The notes under the pieces were generated by a model that saw nothing but the letters and a program-made list of their open reading frames with translations, made no database searches and was not told the origin of the DNA. From NCBI RefSeq assembly GCF_000383855.1, contig NZ_KB912877.1, forward strand, positions 3,661,917-3,725,916: a DNA stretch of 64,000 bases. The letters are read 5' to 3'. How positions within the stretch are numbered: the stretch's first letter is position 1; each line of letters begins with the position of its first letter. This document shows positions 41,475 to 58,200 of this stretch, piece after piece. The DNA comes from Methylobacter marinus A45. GTDB taxonomy: Bacteria > Pseudomonadota > Gammaproteobacteria > Methylococcales > Methylomonadaceae. Position numbers and translations under genes: made by a program.

Positions 41475-42656
41475 ATGAAAGAGGCCGATGTCATTATTAT
41501 CGGAGCAGGTGCGTCGGGCCTGATGTGCGCAATAGAAGCCGGCAAGAGGGGCCGGAAAGTCATTATTCTGGATCATGCTAACAAACCCGGCAAAAAAATC
41601 CTGATGTCAGGCGGCGGCCGCTGCAATTTCACTAATTATGAAGTTGGGCCTGATAACTATATTTCGCATAATCCGCATTTTTGCAAGTCGGCGCTCAGTC
41701 GATACACGCAATGGGATTTTCTGGCCTTGATCGGGCGCTATCATATTCCTTTTCATGAAAGAGAGCACGGACAGTTGTTTTGTAACGAAAGTGCTCGCGA
41801 TATTCTCAATATGTTGTTAGCCGAATGCGATGACGCGGGAGCGACTGTGCAGCTAAGCACACATATAGATACTCTTGAACAAACGGCTGACAAGCGGTTT
41901 TATCTTACAACAGACAATGGTAATTATATTTGTCAGTCATTGGTGGTCGCGACCGGCGGCCTGTCGATTCCTAAAATGGGCGCTACGCCGCTAGGTTATA
42001 AAATTGCGCGGCAGTTTGGCATAAAAGTGCAGCCTACGTATGCGGGCCTTGTGCCGTTTACATTGCAACCGGAAGATAAAAGCAAATTTTCAGCTTTATC
42101 GGGAATTGCCGTTCCCTGCGTCATCAGTAATAAAATCCGCAGCTTTAGTGAAAATATTTTATTTACACATCGGGGCTTGAGTGGGCCGGCTGTCTTACAA
42201 ATTTCATCGTATTGGCATCCGGGGGAAGAAATCAGCATTAACCTGCTGCCAAGAATAAATCTGGATGAGGAACTGAAATCAAAGCGACAGCAAAAAATTA
42301 ACAGCAAGCTGAAAGTTTGCCTGGGAGGTTATTTGCCCAAGCGATTGATTAGCCGTTTATTCGCTGAAGAAATTCTGGAGCGCTCTCTGCAGGATCTTTC
42401 CGATACACAGATTCGGCAAGTCTCAGAACAGATCCATAACTGGACCATTAAGCCTGGCGGTACTGAGGGCTACCGTACTGCTGAAGTGACTTGCGGCGGG
42501 GTTGACTGTGATGCCATCTCGTCCAAAACCATGGAAAGTAAAGCCGTGCAGGGACTTTATTTTATTGGTGAGGTGCTGGACGTTACCGGCTGGCTAGGCG
42601 GATACAATTTTCAATGGGCGTGGTCGTCAGCCTGGTGCGCAGGGCAGTATGTGTAG
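41475..42656 (+). CDS. BaiN/YhiN (HI0933) family FAD-dependent oxidoreductase
   Basis: The 393-residue flavoprotein has the N-terminal Rossmann motif GAGASGLMCAIEAGKRG (about residues 10-26) and the family hallmark ILMSGGGRCNFTN near residue 50. The C-terminal FAD-contacting segment is LDVTGWLGGYNFQWAWSSA. This matches the HI0933/YhiN/BaiN family of flavoproteins over its full usual length. Family members are proposed NAD(P)H-dependent reductases; the physiological substrate is generally unknown. No operon partner is visible; downstream DNA is decayed. Confidence 0.92.
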   Translation: MKEADVIIIGAGASGLMCAIEAGKRGRKVIILDHANKPGKKILMSGGGRCNFTNYEVGPDNYISHNPHFCKSALSRYTQWDFLALIGRYHIPFHEREHGQLFCNESARDILNMLLAECDDAGATVQLSTHIDTLEQTADKRFYLTTDNGNYICQSLVVATGGLSIPKMGATPLGYKIARQFGIKVQPTYAGLVPFTLQPEDKSKFSALSGIAVPCVISNKIRSFSENILFTHRGLSGPAVLQISSYWHPGEEISINLLPRINLDEELKSKRQQKINSKLKVCLGGYLPKRLISRLFAEEILERSLQDLSDTQIRQVSEQIHNWTIKPGGTEGYRTAEVTCGGVDCDAISSKTMESKAVQGLYFIGEVLDVTGWLGGYNFQWAWSSAWCAGQYV

Positions 42657-42893
42657 AGATGGTGTACGGCTAAATAGAGTTTTGTTGGTATCAGGGATGA
42701 GCCAATAAATCCTGATTCATAAGACTTCCACCTACGCCTGCATGTCGTGAAGACCGTTGACAGCGGCAAAACGAAACGCGAATAATGGATCGTTTTCAGG
42801 CCGACGAATGCCCGAACTGCTTCAAGCATTCAGGCTATGTATTCAACTGAAGGATAATGCTCTGGTAATCGGATTTCAAAAATTTCGGGAGTT

Positions 42894-43832
42894 TCAGTTT
42901 GTTTCCTGATCAGAAAGATTTTTGAGTATGTCTTTTAAGGAAACAAGGTTCAGCGTCATTCTGAATAATACGACATTGTTTTGTAACAAACCGTAACAAT
43001 TATATGTCCTTAGCATGATATTGGTCTGGTTTAATGTATTACTACTAGATTCCGGTAGTTGATCCACCAGAATATGTAGCTTTTCATTATTCCTAATTGA
43101 ACTTAAATAGTGCCGATCCACTGAAATTTCATGAGACGTATAGACCATGGGATTGAGCTTAAAGTCATGATTTTCCAATTGTGCCTTTTCCAATAATGCA
43201 CCGGAGCTAAGGCTGCAAGGAAATATCTCTGGGTACTGCGCAATCTGCCGTAACTCATCGAAATAGTCGGATTGCTCGGCGAAAGACCCGGATAGAAAGT
43301 TTTTAACCGATCCATTATTTAGATATTTCCGTTTAAGAAAATAATGAGTGCCGGGAACGATGGTGCAATCCGGGACTTCATCAAGATCGGGCAAATTGTC
43401 AAGTTTGGTGTCAGCTAAAAATAGTGACTCTTGCGTTTCTTTTTTATAGCCCAGCAACACGGTTTTGCCGTCCGATTTCATTGCAATGCGATTACCGAGC
43501 GTCAGACTGGGGGCAGTGTTAATCAGTGTTTTTTTTATATTCAGATAAACGGGTATTTGAGGGCGAACGGCATTAACAAAAGTGATTTGATAGTTACTGA
43601 AACGCAGATTGTTTTCGGTAATCACTTTGTTTTCATGATGAGCTTCTCTGTAGAGGCGCATTTGATATTCAATCAGTGTATTGAGCTGAAAACCCAACAC
43701 GATAGGGCCTTTGAACGGGTTATGCACAATTTGTAGCCATTTGTGTTTATCATGAAACAAATTGAAGTCATCAGAAGCGTTGCGCGCCACTTCGATATGA
43801 AGCTGATTGAAAATAAACGGTTGATTATTCAT
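42894..43832 (-). CDS. Hotdog-like (MaoC-type) protein of unknown function
   Basis: The 312-residue protein starting at ATG 43832 has a MaoC/hotdog-like segment: ASDDFNLFHDK with GPIVLGFQLNTLIEYQ resembles the SGDxNPxH...GxIxHGM pattern of enoyl-CoA hydratases and acyl-dehydratases, though the catalytic His is displaced. A second similar region may follow (from about residue 130), making a double hotdog. The reading frame is open further upstream, through the tail of a decayed IS3 transposase, to 44069; I place the start at the first Met after the transposase part. Its own promoter may have been displaced by the insertion. Function unknown; acyl-thioester chemistry is a guess from the fold. 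Confidence 0.55.
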   Translation of the reverse strand: MNNQPFIFNQLHIEVARNASDDFNLFHDKHKWLQIVHNPFKGPIVLGFQLNTLIEYQMRLYREAHHENKVITENNLRFSNYQITFVNAVRPQIPVYLNIKKTLINTAPSLTLGNRIAMKSDGKTVLLGYKKETQESLFLADTKLDNLPDLDEVPDCTIVPGTHYFLKRKYLNNGSVKNFLSGSFAEQSDYFDELRQIAQYPEIFPCSLSSGALLEKAQLENHDFKLNPMVYTSHEISVDRHYLSSIRNNEKLHILVDQLPESSSNTLNQTNIMLRTYNCYGLLQNNVVLFRMTLNLVSLKDILKNLSDQETN

Positions 43833-43849
43833 TTGTAATGGCCAAGTTT

Positions 43850-45015
43850 TTTCGGGCGCTAGAATAGGTTGTTTATCTATCATTTTTCGTTCATAGTCAT
43901 TGGGCGGCAGATAGCCAGGTTTGGAATGCAAACGCTGGCTGTTGTAAAAGCTTACGATGTAATCGATTATATCCCGTATGGCTTCTTCATGATTATATAA
44001 TTTCGCCGTCAAACCCGTTCCATTTTCAGGTTCGGAAAGAAGTGCTCCATCATACTGTTGTCGCGGCAAATACCTTTACGGCTCATGCTGTCTTGTAAAC
44101 CATACCGATCCAGCAAATTCCGATAGTTCTGGCTGGCATGCTGGCTGCCGCGGTCGGAATGGATAATCAGGCCCGGCGCTGGTTGATGCTGACAGATGGT
44201 CCTCTGCAAAACCTAACACGCCAATTCCGCCGGCATGCCGCGCGCCATGGTCCAGCCCGCCAGCTTGTGCGAATACAAACCCAGTACGCCGGCCAAGTAC
44301 AGTCAGCCGCTGCAAGTGCGAACACAGGTCATGTCTGGCAACCCAATCATGGTCAGGTTCCGCCGTTTCAAACTGACGATTCAGCACATTGTCGAATACC
44401 GGCAGGTTATGCCTGCTGTCGTCAGTATGGTCAAACCACACTTTCACACCGGTTTGAGCAGATGAACCACATCAGACTGCCCACCCGATAACGACCGATC
44501 CGAATACCTTGGGTGTTTAATGCACCCTGTAGAAGCTGCCAGCCGAAACAGCGACTACTGGTTTCGAAAGCACTTTGCAACTGCTCTTTTATGGTGCGGA
44601 CAGCTTTTGACGCCGAGCACGTTGCCGAGTGGCATAATAGCCTGAACGGCTGATCTCTAAGGCTCGGAAACTATGCTGAACCGGGATGGCCTTTGCTACG
44701 ACTGTTGATCCAGCCGGTAGTTCATTTCAGTTCCCGGACAAAGAAGGCGGAAGCCTTTTCTTGTGCCATAGAGGTATTAATATATTATTATCCAGGCAGA
44801 GTTGCCGGTTCTCTGTATCCAGTCGGCGGATACGCTGCTGTTCAGCTGCCAACGGTTTGCCGATACCCGTCTTGCCGACCAGTTCGGCATTCAACTGTCC
44901 CACTGTTCCAGGCAACGCCTGACGGCCGTCTCGTTCAGATTTGGGACACTCAACTCTTGATCTTTGATCAGATGCACAATTTTGAGCTTGAAGCTGGCGT
45001 CTAATTTTCTCCGTT
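43850..45015 (-). pseudogene. IS3-family insertion sequence remnant
   Basis: Pieces of both IS3 frames are readable on the minus strand. OrfA pieces, from about 45010 down to 44690, include FKLKIVHLIKDQ, GKPLAAEQQRIRRLDTENRQL and KASAFFVRELK. OrfB pieces, from about 44450 down to 43850, include HNLPVFDNVLNRQF, GLIIHSDRGSQHASQNYRNLL, SMSRKGICRDNSMMEHFF and DYIVSFYNSQRLHS. Several frameshifts and stops separate them, so the element is inactive. The last piece runs in frame into the hotdog-like gene. Confidence 0.85.
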
Positions 45016-45522
45016 TAGGTAGGGTGTTTTCCTTCTATAACGGTGTCCATCAAAATCAGACCATTACAATTATCTTTATCATGCTGTTTTATAAATCTTT
45101 CGTTTGCTCGTGAAGTTGACAGCGCCTTGCGCACTATCCCTTGCATAGGGATAACAGGTTTCTACGCTTCTTACCAAAGCCTTAACCAAGGTCATGCCGC
45201 CTTCATGCCTAACACTAATTGGGCATGAAAGCGGCATCTTCCAAGCTTCGTCGCGGAGCAGAAATCTGAAACCCGAGTTTGATGACGATGGAATACGTTT
45301 CGACACGTCATCAGCGGTTCGCTCACGTTCGTCTCCTTGACTCACACTTGACGGAGGAATCCGCCTTTTCCAACAACGCTCACTACGGCAGCATTTTGAT
45401 TGCTGCAATCTGTGGTGGTTGGCCACCTTGGCTTTTAATGGCAGTGAGCGATTTCTTCTTTTCTTGCCCATTGTTTTTTCCTCATAAGTTGAGATCACAA
45501 TGAGCGGTTTTATCACTTAAAG
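45016..45522. other. Intergenic region, no supported gene
   Basis: About 500 bases between the IS3 remnant and the TAP-type hydrolase. A 145-codon minus-strand frame (45079-45516) is rich in Arg, Ser and Lys and shows no domain. I read it as decayed sequence. Confidence 0.4.
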
Positions 45523-47292
45523 CTACTGCCTGTTTTCTGGGCCCAGCAGGACTGGTCCCCCGATTTTTTGCATTGTCCGCCGTCTTGCATTCGCTCTGTT
45601 AGCTTCAGGTGATGTTTCGTCGGCGGCTATCATCGGTTCCGCCAATGTATCGGCGAAAGGTGTTACATCTTGCTGGCAGCTGGTTTCAGTTCTGGAAACT
45701 CTGGAGGTGAGCAAATAGCTAAACACAGTCTGGTCCACGCAGCTCGAGAGAAAAAGTGACGTATGTCCCCAGCCTTCCAGAGTCAAAAGGGCTGAATTGG
45801 GCAGGAGACCGTGTACTTGCTGGGCTCCTTCATACGGCGTTAAGGGATCGAAAAGGTTTGCAACGATGAGTATCGGTTTTGAGGTCACGCGGGAAAACGG
45901 GCCGAGATAGCGATCCGGATCGTTACTCCGCCAAACCGCGCAAGGGCTGGATTGCCAGGTTGCGATGCGCCCGAATACTCCAACATTTTCATCGGCTGCC
46001 GCTCCCGCTAAGGACCAGGCTTCGTGATTATCGGGATTAATGGAGTCGGTACACAAGACCGAAAATTGCTGCGCGGCGAGTGTCTGTGTCGGATCTTCGG
46101 GATCAGCCGGATCACCTATGGTGGCTGCTAAAACAGCTAATGCTTCTCCAGCCCTCTTGGCTGTGTCTTCCGAACCATCACTGATAGCGGCGTGAATTTC
46201 ATTCAAGGTTACCGACAGCAGCGGCCATTCCAATGAGTTCACCAGTGCGCCGAAAACCGTTGCAATGAACCGATCATAGGTAAGGTCATAAGGACCGGTG
46301 ATCGGATCGATGATATGAACTGGAGCCGCTCGCAGGTGATCGACCAAGAAATCAAACTTGCTGGCCGCCATATTGCCGAAGGGGCACTGATCTAGGCCCG
46401 CTTGATCGCAAAGTCGGAAAAATTCATTCAGCGTCGCCTGCGACCCTTCAGCTCTGCGGAGTCTGGTAGTAACTGGTAGCGTATATCCCTCGTCGCCGTC
46501 ACCGGTCGTGTAGGCTATGGGATCAACAATGCCATCCAGAACCATGGTTCGGATCCTGTTGGGGAATAGGTTCGCGTAAGTGATGCCGAGAAAGCTGCCA
46601 TAGCTGTAACCCACATAATTGAGTCTGCTATCGCCAACTGCCTGGCGGAGCACATCGAGATCTCGGGCTACATTAGCGGTTGACATATGATCAAACACAC
46701 TGCCTCCGTTAGCTTTGCATTTCGTGGCCAGACGCAAATCGAATTTTGCCGTCAAGGCTTCTTCGGCAGGAGTGCGGGGGAAAAAGAACGGCGGCGCGGT
46801 AACAGGACCGTTAAAGCACACTAGAGGATTGCTGCGGGCTGTTCCTCTAGGATCGAAGCCGATTATGTCGAAGCGTTCGCGGAGTTCTAACGGAAGCACC
46901 TGGCCAGCGCCGAGCACGAAGTCGACTCCCGAAATACCAGGCCCTCCGGGGTTGAGGAAAAGCGATCCAATTTTTCTGACAGGCCGGCTTCTTTCACCCA
47001 TGGCGGCTGGCAATTTAATCAGGGCAAGGTTTAGTTTTCCCCCTTCAGGCGCATTATAGTCGAGAGGTACATCGACAGACCCACAAAGAAATGGGAGGCC
47101 GGATTCTCGATAACACGCTTCCCAGTCAATAGCTGGCGGCTTGGATCCACAAAGAAATGGGAGACCGGATTCTTGATAACACGTTTTCCAGTCATTAGCA
47201 GGCGATTCCCTGTTTCCGCCCTGGTTTGCCAAAACTATTCCCGGAATAAGTAACAAGACACTAGACCACCGATAAAAATATTTAAGAATCAT
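45523..47292 (-). CDS. Secreted TAP-type alpha/beta hydrolase (S33, tripeptidyl aminopeptidase-like)
   Basis: The 589-residue precursor has an N-terminal signal peptide ending near VLANQ. The main domain is an alpha/beta hydrolase of the Streptomyces/Mycobacterium TAP group: VPLDYNAPEGGKL, the oxyanion region LFLNPGGPGISG, nucleophile elbow GYSYGSFLG, Asp in ANLFDPLTP and His in GWGHTSLF, with the TAP-like C-terminal region. It probably cleaves peptides or esters outside the cytoplasm. Just after the signal peptide a 17-residue block (DWKTCYQESGLPFLCGS) is repeated 22 residues later. The ATG at 47292 is used; a GTG two codons earlier is also in frame. It stands alone between IS remnants. Confidence 0.85.
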   Translation of the reverse strand: MILKYFYRWSSVLLLIPGIVLANQGGNRESPANDWKTCYQESGLPFLCGSKPPAIDWEACYRESGLPFLCGSVDVPLDYNAPEGGKLNLALIKLPAAMGERSRPVRKIGSLFLNPGGPGISGVDFVLGAGQVLPLELRERFDIIGFDPRGTARSNPLVCFNGPVTAPPFFFPRTPAEEALTAKFDLRLATKCKANGGSVFDHMSTANVARDLDVLRQAVGDSRLNYVGYSYGSFLGITYANLFPNRIRTMVLDGIVDPIAYTTGDGDEGYTLPVTTRLRRAEGSQATLNEFFRLCDQAGLDQCPFGNMAASKFDFLVDHLRAAPVHIIDPITGPYDLTYDRFIATVFGALVNSLEWPLLSVTLNEIHAAISDGSEDTAKRAGEALAVLAATIGDPADPEDPTQTLAAQQFSVLCTDSINPDNHEAWSLAGAAADENVGVFGRIATWQSSPCAVWRSNDPDRYLGPFSRVTSKPILIVANLFDPLTPYEGAQQVHGLLPNSALLTLEGWGHTSLFLSSCVDQTVFSYLLTSRVSRTETSCQQDVTPFADTLAEPMIAADETSPEANRANARRRTMQKIGGPVLLGPENRQ

Positions 47293-47298
47293 TATCAC

Positions 47299-47683
47299 AC
47301 CACTTTAGATAAGGTTTTAATAGGTTCGGTTGCTTTAATTTTTGATAGGCACAGACGGACTATCGGTTGGCAGAATTATGTGTTTAGTCGTATTTTTTTT
47401 ATCTTACTGCCACCTACCACCACCATCACCTCCTTTATTAATAGATAGTAATAAGGTATTTTTCTAACTTATATAATAAGCGGCCAGTAAATAACTAACT
47501 GCTATGATGAGTTGATTTAATGATTATCTATCTTGAAGAAGTCTTTCTCTGCATAAGACGGTAGCTATTATTTATTTTTTTATAGCTGAAGTTATATACG
47601 TACCACTACTTATGTGTTAGAGATTGGGCAAGATATTTTTATGGCAATTTTGCTGACCGAAATTTAGTAAACAATTCTTTTAT
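47299..47683. other. AT-rich intergenic region
   Basis: Nearly 400 bases of AT-rich DNA upstream of the TAP-type hydrolase. No gene is visible. The hydrolase promoter should be in the first part. Confidence 0.5.
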
Positions 47684-47890
47684 TCATGAGAACTTTATGC
47701 GGAAAGCCATTGCCATCAATCGCTTGCTTGAAAAAGGCAGTGGCCGTGGATGTTCAAAGCATAAAGTCAACGGTATCGCCGAATATATCAACGGCACGGC
47801 ATAAGTAACCCCATTTTCCTCTGGCTTGATGGAGGTTTCATCCATGCGCCAGGAAGAAGCTATGGCCCGCTTGCGATTTCTTGCTTCCAA
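47684..47890 (-). pseudogene. IS6-family transposase remnant
   Basis: The minus strand reads SWRMDETSIK, then after a frameshift GKWGYLCRAVDIFGDTVDFML, a stop, and TATAFFKQAIDGNGFP. These are the consecutive catalytic-core segments of IS6-family DDE transposases, starting with the first catalytic Asp. Only about 70 codons remain. Confidence 0.75.
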
Positions 47891-47945
47891 AACCAGAGCA
47901 GGTGTAACTAATTATCCAACAGTTGAGCGAGGTGTGATCCTTTTC

Positions 47946-48111
47946 AGGATTTGGTCGTAAATAACGTCCCTGTTTAAACATAGGATGCGCCGACGCCAGG
48001 AGGCGCATCGTTCGCGAGCGATGCGCTTCACCGCGCTGCCTGGAGCGCCTACTTCCGGTTAGCACTTCCTATGCTGGATGCTAATTTCAAGAAGTCATTT
48101 AGCCAAATCCT
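47946..48111. mobile_element. 166-bp MITE, copy 2
   Basis: Same length, ends (AGGATTTGG/CCAAATCCT) and internal hairpin (GCGCATCG/CGATGCGC) as the copy at 37015-37180, with scattered differences. It lies next to the IS6 remnant. Confidence 0.8.
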
Positions 48112-48452
48112 TAACGCCTCTTTCCGATAGAATTTCTTCGAGACTCCGGAGGAAACGGCCTAGCGGATATCAGAAAAACATGGCGTGTAAAATACTCCTT
48201 TGGAAAGTTGACGCCTTTAAAACGTATTACCCGAGCATTCGATTCCTAAATTGACAATTACCGTCTAACCTGACAAATTTTGCGATACGACCATGAACCA
48301 TGAAAAGATTTGATTGAATTGCCATAGGTGTTTTTACCAATGAACTACAACTCCACAAAACTATATAATCGTTCCTCAAATTGATTGGCGTCTTAATTGC
48401 GCACCTCCATCCAGTTGGATGGGTATTGCGATGGTATCGAATGCTCGTCCCC
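48112..48452. other. Intergenic region between the MITE and the 31-bp array
   Basis: About 340 bases with no convincing gene or repeat. Confidence 0.5.
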
Positions 48453-48592
48453 CTTATAATGACCGTTAGATAGAGATTATCCGCTTGTAAGGAATTTGGG
48501 ATAAGGATTGTCAGCTTATGATAAGTGTTAGATAGAGGTTATCCCTTACTAATGGCCGTCAGATAAAGATTGTCGGCTTATAGTGGGCATTA
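48453..48592 (+). repeat. Degenerate 31-bp tandem array upstream of the NRPS genes
   Basis: Four copies of a 13-bp core, GATARRGRTTRTC, begin at 48469, 48500, 48531 and 48562, exactly 31 bp apart. The cores are GATAGAGATTATC, GATAAGGATTGTC, GATAGAGGTTATC and GATAAAGATTGTC. The intervening 18 bases are also related, with CTTATAATGRCCGTTA as consensus. A half copy lacking the core precedes at about 48453. The last unit ends about 174 bases before the NRPS1 start. This may be a set of operator sites on one face of the helix or simply a decayed tandem repeat. Confidence 0.75.
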
Positions 48593-48765
48593 GAACTAAG
48601 ACTCAATAATTCACTGGTTCAACAATTCGCTGAATTAAATTTAAGCAAACTTACAGTGTTGCGTGAAAAATATGAAAAAAACGGTTGTCCGGGAGTGGCT
48701 ACTAAAGTTATGGCTGACTTCTTGGGATGTTATTTCAACTCAATCTACAAGGATTGGCAAAAATC

Positions 48766-55182
<6,417 letters not shown>

Positions 55183-55194
55183 GGAGTATCAATC

Positions 55195-55239
55195 ATGACG
55201 AAAATTACATTTCAACTTAAATCAAGGCTGGTAGCATGA
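55195..55239 (+). CDS. 14-residue mini-ORF coupling NRPS1 and NRPS2
   Basis: A strong GAGGAG site (55181-55186, overlapping the NRPS1 stop) precedes ATG 55195. The product is MTKITFQLKSRLVA, and its stop overlaps the NRPS2 start as ATGA (55236-55239). It probably acts to deliver ribosomes to NRPS2, which has only a weak ribosome binding site of its own. It could also be a remnant of a lost small gene. Confidence 0.5.
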   Translation: MTKITFQLKSRLVA

Positions 55240-58200
55240 AAAGTTATTCCGTGGATAAATTATCAACACTCGAACGCGAAGCATTAATCAAACAAGCAAT
55301 AGCCGAAAATTTAAAACGCAAGCAATTAAAGAACACTTCTATCCCTCATGCCGACCGTGACCAGCGTCTACCGCTGTCCTTCGCTCAACAGCGGCTCTGG
55401 TTTCTCGCCCAAATGGAAGGTGCCAGCGAAGCCTATCATATCGCCGGCGGGATACGGCTGACGGGCGCGCTGGACGTGGCGGCCCTGCGGCGCGCCCTGG
55501 ACCGGATCGTGGCCCGTCACGAAGCCTTGCGCACACTCTTCATCGAGCAGGACGGCGAGGCCAGCCAACTGATTCTGAACACTAACGGCGGCTTCACGCT
55601 CTTGGAACACGATCTCAGTACCGACACCAGCCCCTCGGCCGCCTTGGCCCGGCTCTCCGAACAGGAAGCCCAGGCGCCGTTCGATCTGGCCCGGGGCCCG
55701 CTGGCGCGAGGCCGCCTGGTCCGGCTGGCGGCCGACGAACACGTGTTGCTGATCACCCTGCATCATATCATTGCCGACGGCTGGTCCATGGGCGTGCTGA
55801 TCGACGAACTGGGCCGCCTCTACGCGAGCTACAGCCGTGGCGAAGGCGACCCCTTGCCGCCGCTGCCGATCCAGTACGCCGACTATGCCGTCTGGCAGCG
55901 GCGCTGGGTCGAAGGCGAACAGCTGCACACCCAGGCGGCTTACTGGCAACAGACTCTCATGGGCGCGCCCGCCCTGCTGGAACTGCCCAGCGACCGGCCG
56001 AGGCCGGCGCAGCAGGACTATGCCGGCGCCCTGCTGGCCGTCCGGTTGGAAGCCGACCTCAGCGCGCGGCTCAAAGCCTTCAGCCAGCAGCACGGCGCGA
56101 CCCTGTTCATGACCCTGCTGGCCGGCTGGGCCCTGACCCTCTCGCGGCTCTCGGGCCAGGACGACCTGGTGATCGGTACTTCCTCGGCCAACCGGGGCCG
56201 GGCCGAAATCGAAGGTCTGATCGGCTTCTTCGTCAACACCCTGGCCCTGCGGATCGACCTGTCGGATTCACCCACGGTCGCGGCCCTGATCGAACGCATC
56301 AAGATCCAGACCCTCAATGCCCAGGCCCACCAGGACATCCCGTTCGAACAGGTCGTCGAAATCGTGCAGCCGCCTCGTAGCCTCGCGCATGCCCCGTTGT
56401 TCCAGGTCATGTTCGACTGGCAAAACACGCCCGGCGGGAAACTGAGCCTGCCCGGCCTCAGCCTGGCGCCGGTGGACGTGGCGCGCGCCAGCGCCCAATT
56501 CGACCTCAGCCTTTCGCTGCAAGAAGACGGCGACGCCATCGTCGGCAGTCTCGAATATGCCACGGCGCTGTTTGACCAAGACACCGTCGCCCGTTACCTG
56601 GGCTACTGGCAAGCCCTGCTGGCCGGCATGGTGGCGGACGACAGCCAGGCCGTCACCCGTTTGCCGATGATCAGCGAGGCCGAGCGTCGCCAGGTGCTGT
56701 ACGGCTGGAACGCCACCCAAGCCGACTATCCCAAGGACCGCTGCGCCCACGAACTGTTTGAGGCGCAGGCGCTGCAAACACCCGAGGCCGATGCCCTGAT
56801 ATGGGACGGCGGCCGGCTGAGCTACGCCGAGCTTAACGTCAAAACCAACCAGCTGGCGCACCATTTGCGCGGTTTGGGGGTCGGCCCCGACGACCGGGTC
56901 GCGATCTGCGCCGAGCGCGGGCCGGACATGATCATCGGCCTGCTGGCCATTCTCAAGGCCGGCGGCGCCTACGTGCCGCTGGACCCGGCCTATCCCGAGG
57001 AACGACTGGCCTACATGCTGACCGACAGCGCCCCGGCGGTGCTGCTGATACAAAGCGGGCTGGCCGCGCGCTTCGCCGACTGCGCGCCGGCGGTACCGCG
57101 CCTGCTGCTCGACGCCGACCCGGCGCCCTGGGCGGCACAGCCTGGCGCTAACCTGGACCCGCAAGCGCTGGGCCTGACGCCACGGCACCTGGCCTACGTC
57201 ATCTACACCTCCGGCTCGACCGGCCAGCCCAAGGGCGTGATGATCGAACACCAGTCCCTGGTCAATTATTCCCTGGGGGCGGCCGAGGTGTTCGAGCTGA
57301 CCGGCGCCGATACCGTCCTGCAGCAGAACTCCCTGAATTTCGACCTGTCCGTCGAAGAGATCTTCCCGGCGCTGCTGTCCGGGGCGACGCTGGCGCCGAG
57401 CGAGCGGCTGTTCGGCATGGACAGCGACCTACGCCCGACCTTCGTGCACCTGACCGCCGCGCACTGGCACACCCTGGTGGCGGAATGGGAACGCTCGCCG
57501 GACAAGGCGCGCGAACAACTGGCCGGCGTCAGATTGCTCAACGTGACCGGCGACGCGCTGTCGCCGCAAAAGCTGCAAGCCTGGGAAGCGCTCTGGCCCG
57601 ATAAGCCAACCAAACTGGTCAACACCTACGGCCCCACCGAAGCCACCGTCTCCTGCACGGCCGCCTACGTCAAACACAACCCAGAAATGGCCAGCGTCAC
57701 CATCGGCAGGCCCATGGCCAATACCCGCCTCTACTTCCTCGATGCCCAGGGCGAACCGGTCCCGATCGGTGTCGCCGGCGAAATCCACGTGGCCGGCGAC
57801 GGCGTCGCCCGCGGCTACCTCAATCGCCCGGAGCTGAACGCCGAACGTTTTATCCAAGATCCGTTCAGTAACGAACCCGAAGCCCGGCTGTACAAGACCG
57901 GCGACCTGGGCCGCTGGTTGGCCGACGGCAGTATCGAATTCCTCGGCCGCAACGACTTCCAGGTCAAGGTGCGCGGCTTTCGCATCGAACTGGGCGAGAT
58001 CGAGGCCCGGCTGGCCGCACATCCGGCGGTGCGGGAAACGGCGGTGCTGGCCCGCGAGGACGGCGCCGGCGGCAAACGCCTGGTAGCCTACTACACCAGT
58101 GACGCCGACGTGAGCGTGGACAGTCTGCGCGCGCACCTGGCCGAGGCATTGCCCGAATACATGGTGCCGGCCGCTTTCGTGCCGCTGGAAGCGCTGCCGC

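Noticed and set aside
42660-42860. Possible IS1595-type transposase fragment on the minus strand
   Set aside because: A stretch with LIPTKLYLAVHHL loosely resembles the family, but cysteine motifs are missing and the match is too short to support.
45146-45158. TAGGGATAACAGG, identical to most of the I-SceI recognition site
   Set aside because: Only the first 13 of 18 bases match and no intron or homing endonuclease is nearby; chance.
45079-45516. 145-codon minus-strand frame beside the TAP-type hydrolase
   Set aside because: Arg/Ser/Lys-rich, no domain or ribosome binding site; lies among IS debris.
48453-48592. Consideration of the 31-bp array as a CRISPR
   Set aside because: Units are contiguous and degenerate with no unique spacers, and no cas genes are present; it is a tandem repeat.
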